From the NCBI GenBank assembly GCA_036337035.1, contig JAYZFC010000008.1, positions 59,514 to 123,513 on the forward strand: a stretch of DNA of 64,000 nt. The letters are read 5' to 3'. Under the pieces are notes generated by a model. That model did no database searches. It was not told the DNA's origin and saw nothing but the letters and a program-made list of their open reading frames with translations. Made by a program: the position numbers and the translations under genes. The first letter of the stretch is position 1; the number at the start of each line of letters is the position of its first letter. Shown one piece after another: positions 44,130-52,342 of this stretch. This DNA comes from TMED78 sp036337035 (GTDB taxonomy: Bacteria > Pseudomonadota > Gammaproteobacteria > Steroidobacterales > Rariloculaceae).

Positions 44130-45889
44130 TATATGTTTGCTTGCTTAGTTAGAAATTTTTTTAGTAAATTTAAAGAGTAATTTGAGTTTAAAGCATATTT
44201 ATTGACAAACGAAGATCTGGCACTCTGAATTTTTTCTCCTTGCCACCATGAAGCAATATTATATGAAATTTTATTAATTTGTTTAGCAGCTAATATTGGA
44301 CAATCATAAAAAATACCAGCATCTTTTAACATTTTAATACTATCAATAGCTTCGGGTCTAATTTCATAATAGTTAGAATTCCAGAAAATTATAGTAGGAA
44401 AATTTAAAGCTAGTGCCTCCAAAGGGACCGTGCCATTATGTGTACATATACATAAAGAAGAGCCTTTCAATTGATCTTTGATAGATATATTTGAATCAAT
44501 AATATTATCTGAGAATCCATTCTTTTTTAATACTCCTTCAATATCCCAACCCCATTTGATACCACTAGTATCCTGACGTATTTTTAGTCTTTGAAGATTA
44601 TTTTTATTTAATTCATTTAAAAAATTTATTTGATCTTCTAAGTAATTACAGAACTGCCCAGCAATAGGCATTGAAAAGAAATTATAAAAATATCTTGGTA
44701 AACACCCAAGAACATGAATAAGTGGGCCTTGATTTTTATGGGATGAGCACATGACATCATTGCCATTGAGAGTTATAGAAGGCATTGGCATAATATTCTT
44801 GTAAAGGCTTGATTTCCATCCCCATGAAATATATTTATCTGCAATCTTTAATTGATGATCCTCGGTTTGATTAAAATACGATAACCCAAATGTTCCACCA
44901 TGTTGGCCAATTATTAGTTTCGTTCCTAAAGAAGTTCTTTCAGCACTCCAGAACTTAAAACTATCTTCAGATTGGTAGGCATATGAGGTATAAATAAGAG
45001 AAGGATTACTTGGATACCTCTTGAGCGATTTGTTTCTATACTCTTTAAATGATTCAAGATATATTTTTGGTAAATTCTTAGATATTTGATCGCTTAAGAA
45101 ATCTTCAAATTCATTTCTAGAAAATGATAAATTAATTGCGCTTCTTATAGACATATCAATTTCTTTTGATTTGTAATCTATAAAGGGAGGAATAAAATAA
45201 GGAAGCTGTTTAAGCGATAATTGAAGCTTTAATAGCTTAATTACTGATAAGTTAGGTAAGATGATTGATATTTTATTAAAAATATTTGGAATTATTGATT
45301 GATATAGTCGTAATAGATTTTTAATAATATCCATAAAAGAAGTAACCTTCTTTTTGCTTTTAATATGGTCAAATATTATTGATGAAGGCAAATTTTTATA
45401 ATCTATTCCTTGATGTTTAATACATTCTGAAAAAATGATTTCATTCCATTGATCTGATGTAATGTAATCATAAAATTCAGGAAAATCTTCAGGAATTATG
45501 TCACTTACATTATATTTATGGATTGTATATTCCAGGTTTGTGTGCTGTTGAGATTGTTTAATAATTTCATATCTATCAAAAAGGACATCAGTAAAAAAAC
45601 GAAGCCAAGGACCAATAATAATTCTCCAGTATCTAGTATCTTCTTCTATTCCATGAATATTATTTAATGAATCTACAAAATCTAATAGGACCCTTTCATG
45701 AAGACTTTCCAAATAATAGAAATCTTTTTTAAATTTTTTATTATCATCCCAGTGATAAGGAGCAATATTATAATCATTAATTTGATCTAATAACTCTATT
45801 TTTTTTTTTACACACCATGTTCCTAATAGAACTAACTGAGAACTATCATGCTGATCATTCAAATCAATTAATGTTTTTATAAGCCTCAT
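44129..45889 (-). CDS. LIC12162-family putative surface-glycan transferase
   Basis: A 586-residue soluble protein. Its N-terminus VLLGTWCVKKKIELL, with IAPYHWDDNKKFKKDF, RYWRIIIGPWL and FFTDVLFDRYE, is the signature of the LIC12162 family, putative transferases from Leptospira O-antigen and other surface-glycan loci. The C-terminal half has a GT-B-like ending: KLIIGQHGGTFGLSYF, SLCICTHNGTVPLEALALNFPTI (partial) and ATIIFWN-type strands. The donor and product are not established for the family. It overlaps the methyltransferase gene by one base. Confidence 0.8.
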   Translation of the reverse strand: MRLIKTLIDLNDQHDSSQLVLLGTWCVKKKIELLDQINDYNIAPYHWDDNKKFKKDFYYLESLHERVLLDFVDSLNNIHGIEEDTRYWRIIIGPWLRFFTDVLFDRYEIIKQSQQHTNLEYTIHKYNVSDIIPEDFPEFYDYITSDQWNEIIFSECIKHQGIDYKNLPSSIIFDHIKSKKKVTSFMDIIKNLLRLYQSIIPNIFNKISIILPNLSVIKLLKLQLSLKQLPYFIPPFIDYKSKEIDMSIRSAINLSFSRNEFEDFLSDQISKNLPKIYLESFKEYRNKSLKRYPSNPSLIYTSYAYQSEDSFKFWSAERTSLGTKLIIGQHGGTFGLSYFNQTEDHQLKIADKYISWGWKSSLYKNIMPMPSITLNGNDVMCSSHKNQGPLIHVLGCLPRYFYNFFSMPIAGQFCNYLEDQINFLNELNKNNLQRLKIRQDTSGIKWGWDIEGVLKKNGFSDNIIDSNISIKDQLKGSSLCICTHNGTVPLEALALNFPTIIFWNSNYYEIRPEAIDSIKMLKDAGIFYDCPILAAKQINKISYNIASWWQGEKIQSARSSFVNKYALNSNYSLNLLKKFLTKQANI

Positions 45890-45948
45890 TATTTAATAAA
45901 CAATCTCAGAAGGTATATTAGCTTTATATTATTCATAACGATAAGGTA

Positions 45949-47748
45949 TTATGTATCAAACTTTTTTAAACATTCTAATAAATATTGATTATCTCGTGAA
46001 TTTCTTACAGCTACCCTGATATAGTTATTTTTAACAAATCCACTTTTACCAGAGCAATCCTTAACCAAAATACCAAACTTATTACATAGATCAGCTGAAA
46101 GTTTTGTAGCATTTATACCTTTTATTTCCATGAGAATATAATTTGCTTGAGATGGAAAAGGGGTTATATATTTTATTCTAGATAGGCCTATAAGCAAATC
46201 CTTTCTTCTTAGTGCAATTTTTTCACAACTAGTCTTATATTCTGCTTTATATTTTCCAATGATCTGAAGATAAAATTCTGATACTGAATTTACATTCCAA
46301 ATTGGTATTTGATTTTTTACTTGATTTATAATTTTTTGATTAGAAGTTGCTAATACGCCAAGACGTAAACCTCCAATACCGTAACTTTTGCCGATACTTT
46401 TAATAATTATTAGATTTTCATATTTCTCTAGATCAGGAGTATTAAGCGCAGATGATTCAAAACCATTATCGGCAAAATCTACAAAAGACTCATCTAAAAT
46501 TAAATATTTATTTTCTTCTTTTAAAGCTTTTAAAATAGCTATAATGTCTTTATAGGGTATGAAATTGCCAGATGGATTATCTGGATTTATTAAAATAACC
46601 CCATCAGCAGCACTAGCAATGCTTATGATATTCTTTTTCTCATATCTAAAACCCTTACTTGATGGAATATGTATTTCTGTATTAGCGAATCTAGCTGTAT
46701 ATTCTTCAAAAGTTGGGCTAAAAATAGCTAATTTTATATTTAAAGATGAGGTTAAAATATTAATTAGCTCAGCAGCTCCATTTCCAACAACAATTTGTTT
46801 TGGAGATACACCAAACATTTGCCCTGCCAACAAGGCTTGAGTACTTTCCCCTGATGGATAACTTTGAATTAATTTATCTAAGCTATAATGTAATTCATTT
46901 TTCATCTTCTTAGTTGGAAAGTATGGATTTACAAGGTAACAGAAATCTATAAGGTTATCAAAACGCCAATAACCTCCATATCTTTTTGATAATATTTCAA
47001 ATTTATTCTTTGGTTTAGAAAAAATGACATTTGCATTATCAAGATCCTGCAAATCATCTATTTCATACCAAAGCTCTCCACTTAGCGACAAAGCCTTTAA
47101 TTGGCCCATATCTAAATTAACAATAACTTTTAAAACCTGTTCATAATATTCATTATTTCCCAATACACTTGCATAGGATTCCAAGAAAGGAATATAAACA
47201 TCCTTTAGGAATTTTTTTGAAAATTTATAAATATTTACTGTTTTAAAATAATTATGGGCATCATTGAAATTAAATTCTGATTTAGATATAAAATGATCTA
47301 TCTCAGATTCTGAATTAATTTTTACAACTGTTCCATCCATCCATGGCTTATATTGATCAACAACTGCCAAGTTTTCAGATTTATTATTGATTATTTTTCT
47401 TATAATTTCCTTTTCAAAAATTAAATCGCTTTCTATAAGAATTGTATCCTCTTGAATTAAGTATTTTTTTGAAAGATAGACGGAATATATATTATTTGTT
47501 GAAGCGTATTCTGGATTTTCAACATATATAATCTTAATTCCATTATAGCTTTTACCAAGGAGATTTTTAAGCTTTTCTCCTTCATATCCAATAATTAAGA
47601 TAATTCTATCTATTGGGAAAGATGTAACAATATCTAGGCAATGCTCAATTAAGGTTTTTCCATTAATCTCGACCATGCATTTTGTTTTATCAGATGTGGC
47701 GTTACCCAATCTTTTTCCCATTCCAGCTGCTGGTATTAATATTTGCAT
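45949..47748 (-). CDS. Fusion: LicC/PntC-like nucleotidyltransferase + CobD/HisC-like PLP enzyme
   Basis: A 599-residue two-domain protein. Residues 1-240 form a nucleotidyltransferase (ILIPAAGMGKRLGNATSDKTK, STNNIYSVYLSKKYL, LIESDLIFE, VVDQYKPWMDGTVV). The ESDLIFE and WMDGTVV motifs are those of phosphocholine and aminoethylphosphonate cytidylyltransferases. Residues 250-599 form a fold-type I PLP enzyme (NGAAELINIL, LINPDNPSGNFIP, ILDESFVDFAD, PLP Lys in IKSIGKSYGIGGLRLG), closest to CobD threonine-phosphate decarboxylase or HisC. A CDP-alcohol phosphotransferase gene lies 19 bases downstream. Together they suggest synthesis of a CDP-linked amino-alcohol phosphate, such as CDP-ethanolamine made from a phosphoamino acid. 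Transaminase rather than decarboxylase activity is possible. Confidence 0.85.
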   Translation of the reverse strand: MQILIPAAGMGKRLGNATSDKTKCMVEINGKTLIEHCLDIVTSFPIDRIILIIGYEGEKLKNLLGKSYNGIKIIYVENPEYASTNNIYSVYLSKKYLIQEDTILIESDLIFEKEIIRKIINNKSENLAVVDQYKPWMDGTVVKINSESEIDHFISKSEFNFNDAHNYFKTVNIYKFSKKFLKDVYIPFLESYASVLGNNEYYEQVLKVIVNLDMGQLKALSLSGELWYEIDDLQDLDNANVIFSKPKNKFEILSKRYGGYWRFDNLIDFCYLVNPYFPTKKMKNELHYSLDKLIQSYPSGESTQALLAGQMFGVSPKQIVVGNGAAELINILTSSLNIKLAIFSPTFEEYTARFANTEIHIPSSKGFRYEKKNIISIASAADGVILINPDNPSGNFIPYKDIIAILKALKEENKYLILDESFVDFADNGFESSALNTPDLEKYENLIIIKSIGKSYGIGGLRLGVLATSNQKIINQVKNQIPIWNVNSVSEFYLQIIGKYKAEYKTSCEKIALRRKDLLIGLSRIKYITPFPSQANYILMEIKGINATKLSADLCNKFGILVKDCSGKSGFVKNNYIRVAVRNSRDNQYLLECLKKFDT

Positions 47749-47767
47749 AGCAAGGCCTTATTATATT

Positions 47768-48619
47768 TTATTTAAAGAAGTGGTCATCAGGTAAAACTGG
47801 TTTTTCATTAGATTTAAACAATTTATATGAGGCCTCTGGTATCTTTTTACTAGAAGCTAATTTTTGTATTTCTATTACCATAACAGGAAAATAAAATAAA
47901 CCACCACCAACTACCAATAATACTCTAAAATCTATATATGTATAAGAAATAAAATAATGAAGTAAGGCTAGTATTGGTAATGAAAAAATAAGAGTTTCCT
48001 CATGATAAAATTTGCATACGCACTTCCTTATAAAATCATAAAGAAAATAATCTCTTTTATAAATTGATGTTTCTAAGGTAATTTTATCCATATCTAAACC
48101 TTTTGATCGCCTTTGCTGATTGTCCATAATAATTGCAAACCAAGCCATGGAGTATCTTGCATAGGTCAAGATTGAAGAAACTACGCTTAAAATACAAAAA
48201 GGTATCAACCAGTTACCAGTACTACTGATTGCACCAATTGCAATACCAGACATAATGGCTGAAGAAGAAATAACATGCATTATCCAATCTATATACTGAC
48301 CAGATACTCCTGAAGTTCTATTAAATCTTGCCACAGCCCCATCAATATAATCGAATAAATAATAAATAAGATAAAAAAATGAACCTATAATTATATAGAT
48401 TGGATTTTGACATGAAATTAGAATAGCAGCTACTATTGCAAAGAATGCCGAAATCCATGAAATAATATTTGCACTAATCCTAAGATTTACAAATAGCCAA
48501 ACGAAGTACATTGATAACGGAATAAATATTTTATCGAACCAGTCTGAATAGGAAAAAAAACGTCCTTCAGTACATCTAATCTTAACTTCTTTCAGGCTAT
48601 AAAACTTTTTTTGATTCAT
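47768..48619 (-). CDS. CDP-alcohol phosphotransferase with an altered catalytic motif
   Basis: A 283-residue membrane protein with about six hydrophobic segments. The CDP-alcohol phosphotransferase signature is present as D90-x2-D93-G94-x2-A97-R98-x8-G107-x3-D111, but the last position, normally Asp, is His 115. The first three aspartates, which bind metals, are kept; the fourth is thought to be the catalytic base. The gene follows the nucleotidyltransferase/CobD-like fusion by 19 bases. The most likely role is transferring a phospho-amino-alcohol from its CDP ester to a lipid or glycan hydroxyl. Confidence 0.86.
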   Translation of the reverse strand: MNQKKFYSLKEVKIRCTEGRFFSYSDWFDKIFIPLSMYFVWLFVNLRISANIISWISAFFAIVAAILISCQNPIYIIIGSFFYLIYYLFDYIDGAVARFNRTSGVSGQYIDWIMHVISSSAIMSGIAIGAISSTGNWLIPFCILSVVSSILTYARYSMAWFAIIMDNQQRRSKGLDMDKITLETSIYKRDYFLYDFIRKCVCKFYHEETLIFSLPILALLHYFISYTYIDFRVLLVVGGGLFYFPVMVIEIQKLASSKKIPEASYKLFKSNEKPVLPDDHFFK

Positions 48620-48669
48620 GATTTTATTATTTAGTTGAATTCGAATACCATACAGAATTAAACTAATAT

Positions 48670-49845
48670 TTATTTAATAATGTGTTTAATTTTAATTTTT
48701 ATTTCCTCAGTAGTCGAATAATTTTTAGGGAAGGAATTATAATAAGTCATTAACTGTTGATATTTACTAATATAAGTCTCTTTTTTAATTAATAAAAGCT
48801 CATCTATTGCATTAAAGAAATCATCTTCATTATTACTATTTGAAGAAAAAATAACTTCTTTAGGGATATCAGAATAATATTTTTTATCACAATCTCCAAA
48901 TCTAGTATACAATACCTTCTTTCCTATCGAAAAAGCCTCAATAAGGCAAGTTGTAGGAAATGACGCAACTATTAAATTAGAATATTGCATAGCTGGATAA
49001 ATATTACGTTCCTTAAAATTAGGTTCAACTATATTAACTAAATTATCATAAATTAATTTATAATAATCCTCCTCTGAATACCCTATTTCTGGCATAAACC
49101 AATCAATCCCATTTCTTTCAGACCTTAGCATTATAGTTGCCTTAAGATTGCTTTTTTTTAAATACTTAGCTAATAAATTATCCATTATATTCATTGTTTT
49201 CATACTATCTTGAACATCTTTACTAAATCCAATATTCCCTCTCCAACAAGAAACTATTAATAAATCATTTTTTGATGGCTCTTGCTGCATAGTCATATTA
49301 AATTTCCTAGACGCCAATAGTGATCCGACTGGATAAAAGTTGTCTACTTCATATCCCATTTTTGGAAAGTCATTAATTTCTTTCTGACCAAAACAAAAAA
49401 GATGTTGCACATGATATGGATGTCCATCTTCTGAATCATAAGCTAGTCTTAATCCATTTTGAATTGCTATAAAAGGAAATGAGTTGCAATTTTTTGACAG
49501 CCAGGCAAAACGTGAGCAGTTATCAATTCCTGTAATCACCGCTTTAGGATTTATAGTAACTAAACATGCTTTAATATGAATACACTGCAGTTGTTTTAAG
49601 GAATCCTTAAGAAATCCTACTAAATTATTAGAACAAACTCCTAATTTAAAATCTTTTAATAAAAACAATGAAAGTAAAATAATTTTTGGATGAAGATATA
49701 TCCCTAATGGCCTCGTACCAATAATTGATATACTATAACTATTTGGAATAACTGACTTTAATCGTCCACTATTAATATAATCCCATATCAAAAAGTCTGT
49801 GTGTTTTGGCTTCTTAAAATATATCTTATGGTTAAAAAAATGCAA
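48670..49845 (-). CDS. Putative surface-carbohydrate biosynthesis protein (GT-B-like)
   Basis: A 391-residue soluble protein that I do not place with certainty. Segments such as KAVITGIDNCSRFAWLSKN, FPFIAIQNGLRLAYD and VASFPTTCLIEAFSIGKKVLY look like the two halves of a GT-B fold in the superfamily of CDP-glycerol glycerophosphotransferases and capsule transferases. The Ser/Thr-rich turn before the glutamate in TTCLIEAFSIG is where GT-B enzymes bind a nucleotide. Its position between a CDP-alcohol phosphotransferase and an adenylating enzyme suggests transfer of a decoration or an unusual sugar. It ends 50 bases before the next gene and begins 2 bases after the ligase gene. Confidence 0.6.
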   Translation of the reverse strand: MHFFNHKIYFKKPKHTDFLIWDYINSGRLKSVIPNSYSISIIGTRPLGIYLHPKIILLSLFLLKDFKLGVCSNNLVGFLKDSLKQLQCIHIKACLVTINPKAVITGIDNCSRFAWLSKNCNSFPFIAIQNGLRLAYDSEDGHPYHVQHLFCFGQKEINDFPKMGYEVDNFYPVGSLLASRKFNMTMQQEPSKNDLLIVSCWRGNIGFSKDVQDSMKTMNIMDNLLAKYLKKSNLKATIMLRSERNGIDWFMPEIGYSEEDYYKLIYDNLVNIVEPNFKERNIYPAMQYSNLIVASFPTTCLIEAFSIGKKVLYTRFGDCDKKYYSDIPKEVIFSSNSNNEDDFFNAIDELLLIKKETYISKYQQLMTYYNSFPKNYSTTEEIKIKIKHIIK

Positions 49846-49847
49846 AA

Positions 49848-51422
49848 CTATATATCCTTTGCCATAATCTCTAATTTTTTTCTATCAATCTTTCCACTCA
49901 TTGATTTTGGAAACTGAGAGATTGAAATAATTTTTTTTGGGAAAAATACTGGATCTAAAAACTCTATAATATCTTTTCTAATTCGTAGAATCTGTTCTTT
50001 AGTTATATCATCTAATGTATACCCAACACATCCTATAACAATATTTTGATTATCTTTTAAAGGAACAACTATTACACCCTCAGTTTTCTTAAATCTTGAT
50101 AAAGCTGATTCTATTTCCCCAATCTCTACTCTTCTACCAGCTATTTTAATTTGACTATCTTTTCTTCCAATACATTCTATATCTCCAGAAGAATTTCTAT
50201 ACCCTAAATCTCCAGTTCTATACCAAATTAAAGATGAGCTATCCCAATTAAATGATGTAAAAGCCATATCTGTTTTAGATTGATCATCTAAATAACCATT
50301 TGTTATCTGAGGGCCAGAAAAAATAATTTCCCCAATCTGAGAATCTTCTATTGGTTTATCGTTTTCATCAATTATAACTGAAGAATGATAATCGAAAGGC
50401 GTACCAATCGGAACAATATCATTTTTGAATGACTTTTTTTCGTCTTCTAGAGTAAAAACATATCGAGTTATATAGATAGTTCCCTCAGTTGGGCCATACA
50501 AATTCTCTATTGTGCTATTAGGAGCTGCAGCTCTCCAGGCTTTTGCTACATGAATAGGAAATTGTTCTCCACAAAACATACTATGAGTTAATTCTGGAAA
50601 GCTATTCTTTTCTAGATTGCCAGTTTTTATCATGAAATTAGCTATAGAAGGAACAGAATTCCAAAAATTTATTTTTTCACGAACGATAAATCCACTAGGA
50701 AGAATTAATTCTTCTTCTGGAACTATGCATAGTAAACCACCTTTTAGCCAGGTAAATAGTATATCTGCTACAGAAGGATCAAAACTAAAATCAAACATTT
50801 GAGATGCACGGAATCCTTTTTCTAATTGATACATATTTGACATATTTTTTAAAAAATAAAATAAATTAGATCTCAAAACTTTCACGCCCTTAGGGGTTCC
50901 AGTTGACCCTGATGTATAATTTATATAAGCAAGATCATCATGTTTGCTCTGTATTGGCTCTTTAAGAGGACTAATGCTCTTTAATATGGATTGATCAATA
51001 TAATTGTTTGGTATTTTTTTATGAAATAAGCCATCAGGAATGATATTTAATAACATTCTGGAGGTTATAGATTTATCTAACGCTAAAATATCCTCTAGAT
51101 CTCCAACTAGAATACGAATATTAGAGCTCTTAATAATAGAGTTTATTTTAGTAATATTATATTTTGGGTTAATTGGAGTAAAACTACATCCAGCAAATAA
51201 AACACCTAATAAACCTATATATGATGAGCTTTTTCTTTGACCTACAATACCAATAGTTTCTTTATTTGTACCATTATCAATTAAAAACGCCGAAAGAGTA
51301 AGAGCTCTATGCAATACCTCTTCATAAGATATTTTCTTTGAACCTATTTTTAAGGCATAGCATGATCTAAATTCCTTTATATGATCATATAAAAATAATG
51401 ATGCTTCTTTCATATCTAACAA
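49848..51422 (-). CDS. AMP-forming adenylating ligase (DltA/NRPS A-domain type)
   Basis: A 524-residue member of the ANL superfamily, which activates a carboxylic or amino acid with ATP and loads it on a carrier-protein thiol. Core motifs are visible in order: A3 INYTSGSTGTPKGVKV, A5 NLYGPTEGTIYITRY, A7 WYRTGDLGY, A8 GRKDSQIKIAGRRVEIGEIE and A10 with catalytic Lys in PKSMSGKIDRKK. Length and organisation match free-standing DltA (D-alanine ligase). The substrate code residues cannot be assigned by eye. The gene upstream (gap 13 bases) encodes a protein with a carrier domain, its likely partner. There is no DltB-type membrane acyltransferase. Confidence 0.88.
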   Translation of the reverse strand: MLDMKEASLFLYDHIKEFRSCYALKIGSKKISYEEVLHRALTLSAFLIDNGTNKETIGIVGQRKSSSYIGLLGVLFAGCSFTPINPKYNITKINSIIKSSNIRILVGDLEDILALDKSITSRMLLNIIPDGLFHKKIPNNYIDQSILKSISPLKEPIQSKHDDLAYINYTSGSTGTPKGVKVLRSNLFYFLKNMSNMYQLEKGFRASQMFDFSFDPSVADILFTWLKGGLLCIVPEEELILPSGFIVREKINFWNSVPSIANFMIKTGNLEKNSFPELTHSMFCGEQFPIHVAKAWRAAAPNSTIENLYGPTEGTIYITRYVFTLEDEKKSFKNDIVPIGTPFDYHSSVIIDENDKPIEDSQIGEIIFSGPQITNGYLDDQSKTDMAFTSFNWDSSSLIWYRTGDLGYRNSSGDIECIGRKDSQIKIAGRRVEIGEIESALSRFKKTEGVIVVPLKDNQNIVIGCVGYTLDDITKEQILRIRKDIIEFLDPVFFPKKIISISQFPKSMSGKIDRKKLEIMAKDI

Positions 51423-51435
51423 TAATTCATAAAAA

Positions 51436-52305
51436 CTACTTAATTTTATTTGCTATTTTTAAAATTCTTTTTATAGAAGTAGCCTCAGCAATATCTGATG
51501 GAGATAAATTAATATCTAATTTCTCTTTAATTGCTAATATAATCAACATATGATTTAAGGAATCCCAGCTAGTAGTATTTCTCATTGTTGTCTTATGAGA
51601 AATATCCTCATCAGGAAGGATGGATGATACAATGCTTATTACATCATCTAATTTAATATCATCTTGATTTCCCTTAGAAAAACTTTTTTCCTGTTCTTTA
51701 TAATCATGCTTGGTCATAGCATAACGCCAGCCATCGATAAAAGCATCATTTTTGCAGTAATAATCTCTAGCGATGCCTTCATTTTGAAAACCGGCAGCTA
51801 ATATAGATTCAATAGTTCTCTTGTTAGTAATCATTGTTACACCATGAATTCTATTTAACTCTAAAACATTAAAAACATAGTTTTTAAGAATTTCTTGTAT
51901 CTGTAAGATATATCCTTGGCCCCATAATTCAGGATCTATTCCATAACCCCACTCTATAGATTGCCTGATAAAATTAAAATCAATTAATCCTGCTGTACCG
52001 ATAAGATGCTTATCACTTTTTCTTCGAATTAACCAATAGGTTGAAACTCTAGTATCTTTATCTCCTGACATTCTATCAATTAATTTTTTCATATATGATT
52101 TTGTATCTTCAATACTGCTAAAAGCATTATATTCAAAATAATCATACAAGCGTTCATCAGTAGAGTAATTATGCATTTCTTCTAAAGCTAACAATGAAAA
52201 TTGTTCGAAATAAATATCATACTGATCTTTATCGCTCAAATTAGTAACTATATTCGATGGTAAATGTCGAGTGAATAAATCATAAAATTTAGTTTTACTA
52301 TGCAT
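51436..52305 (-). CDS. GNAT acyltransferase fused to an acyl carrier protein
   Basis: A 289-residue fusion. The N-terminal 190 residues form a RimJ-type GNAT domain, with STYWLIRRKSDKHLIGTAGL, WGYGIDPELWGQGY as the acyl-CoA pyrophosphate loop and NKRTIESILAAGFQNEGI near its end. A short polar linker leads to an acyl carrier domain (215-289) with DVISIVSSILP, the phosphopantetheine serine 249 in SWDSLNHM, and DIAEATSIKRIL as the last helix. The adjoining gene encodes an adenylating ligase that could load Ser 249. The fused GNAT may acetylate the tethered amino acid or transfer it to a sugar; either is inference. GNAT-ACP fusions are rare in my knowledge. Confidence 0.86.
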   Translation of the reverse strand: MHSKTKFYDLFTRHLPSNIVTNLSDKDQYDIYFEQFSLLALEEMHNYSTDERLYDYFEYNAFSSIEDTKSYMKKLIDRMSGDKDTRVSTYWLIRRKSDKHLIGTAGLIDFNFIRQSIEWGYGIDPELWGQGYILQIQEILKNYVFNVLELNRIHGVTMITNKRTIESILAAGFQNEGIARDYYCKNDAFIDGWRYAMTKHDYKEQEKSFSKGNQDDIKLDDVISIVSSILPDEDISHKTTMRNTTSWDSLNHMLIILAIKEKLDINLSPSDIAEATSIKRILKIANKIK

Positions 52306-52342
52306 TCATTTCTCTTTCTAAATTAGTGGCTAAATATGTAAA

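Noticed and set aside
45949..47748. Phosphonate biosynthesis gene cluster
   Set aside because: The nucleotidyltransferase resembles PntC, but no PEP mutase or phosphonopyruvate decarboxylase gene is in the window.
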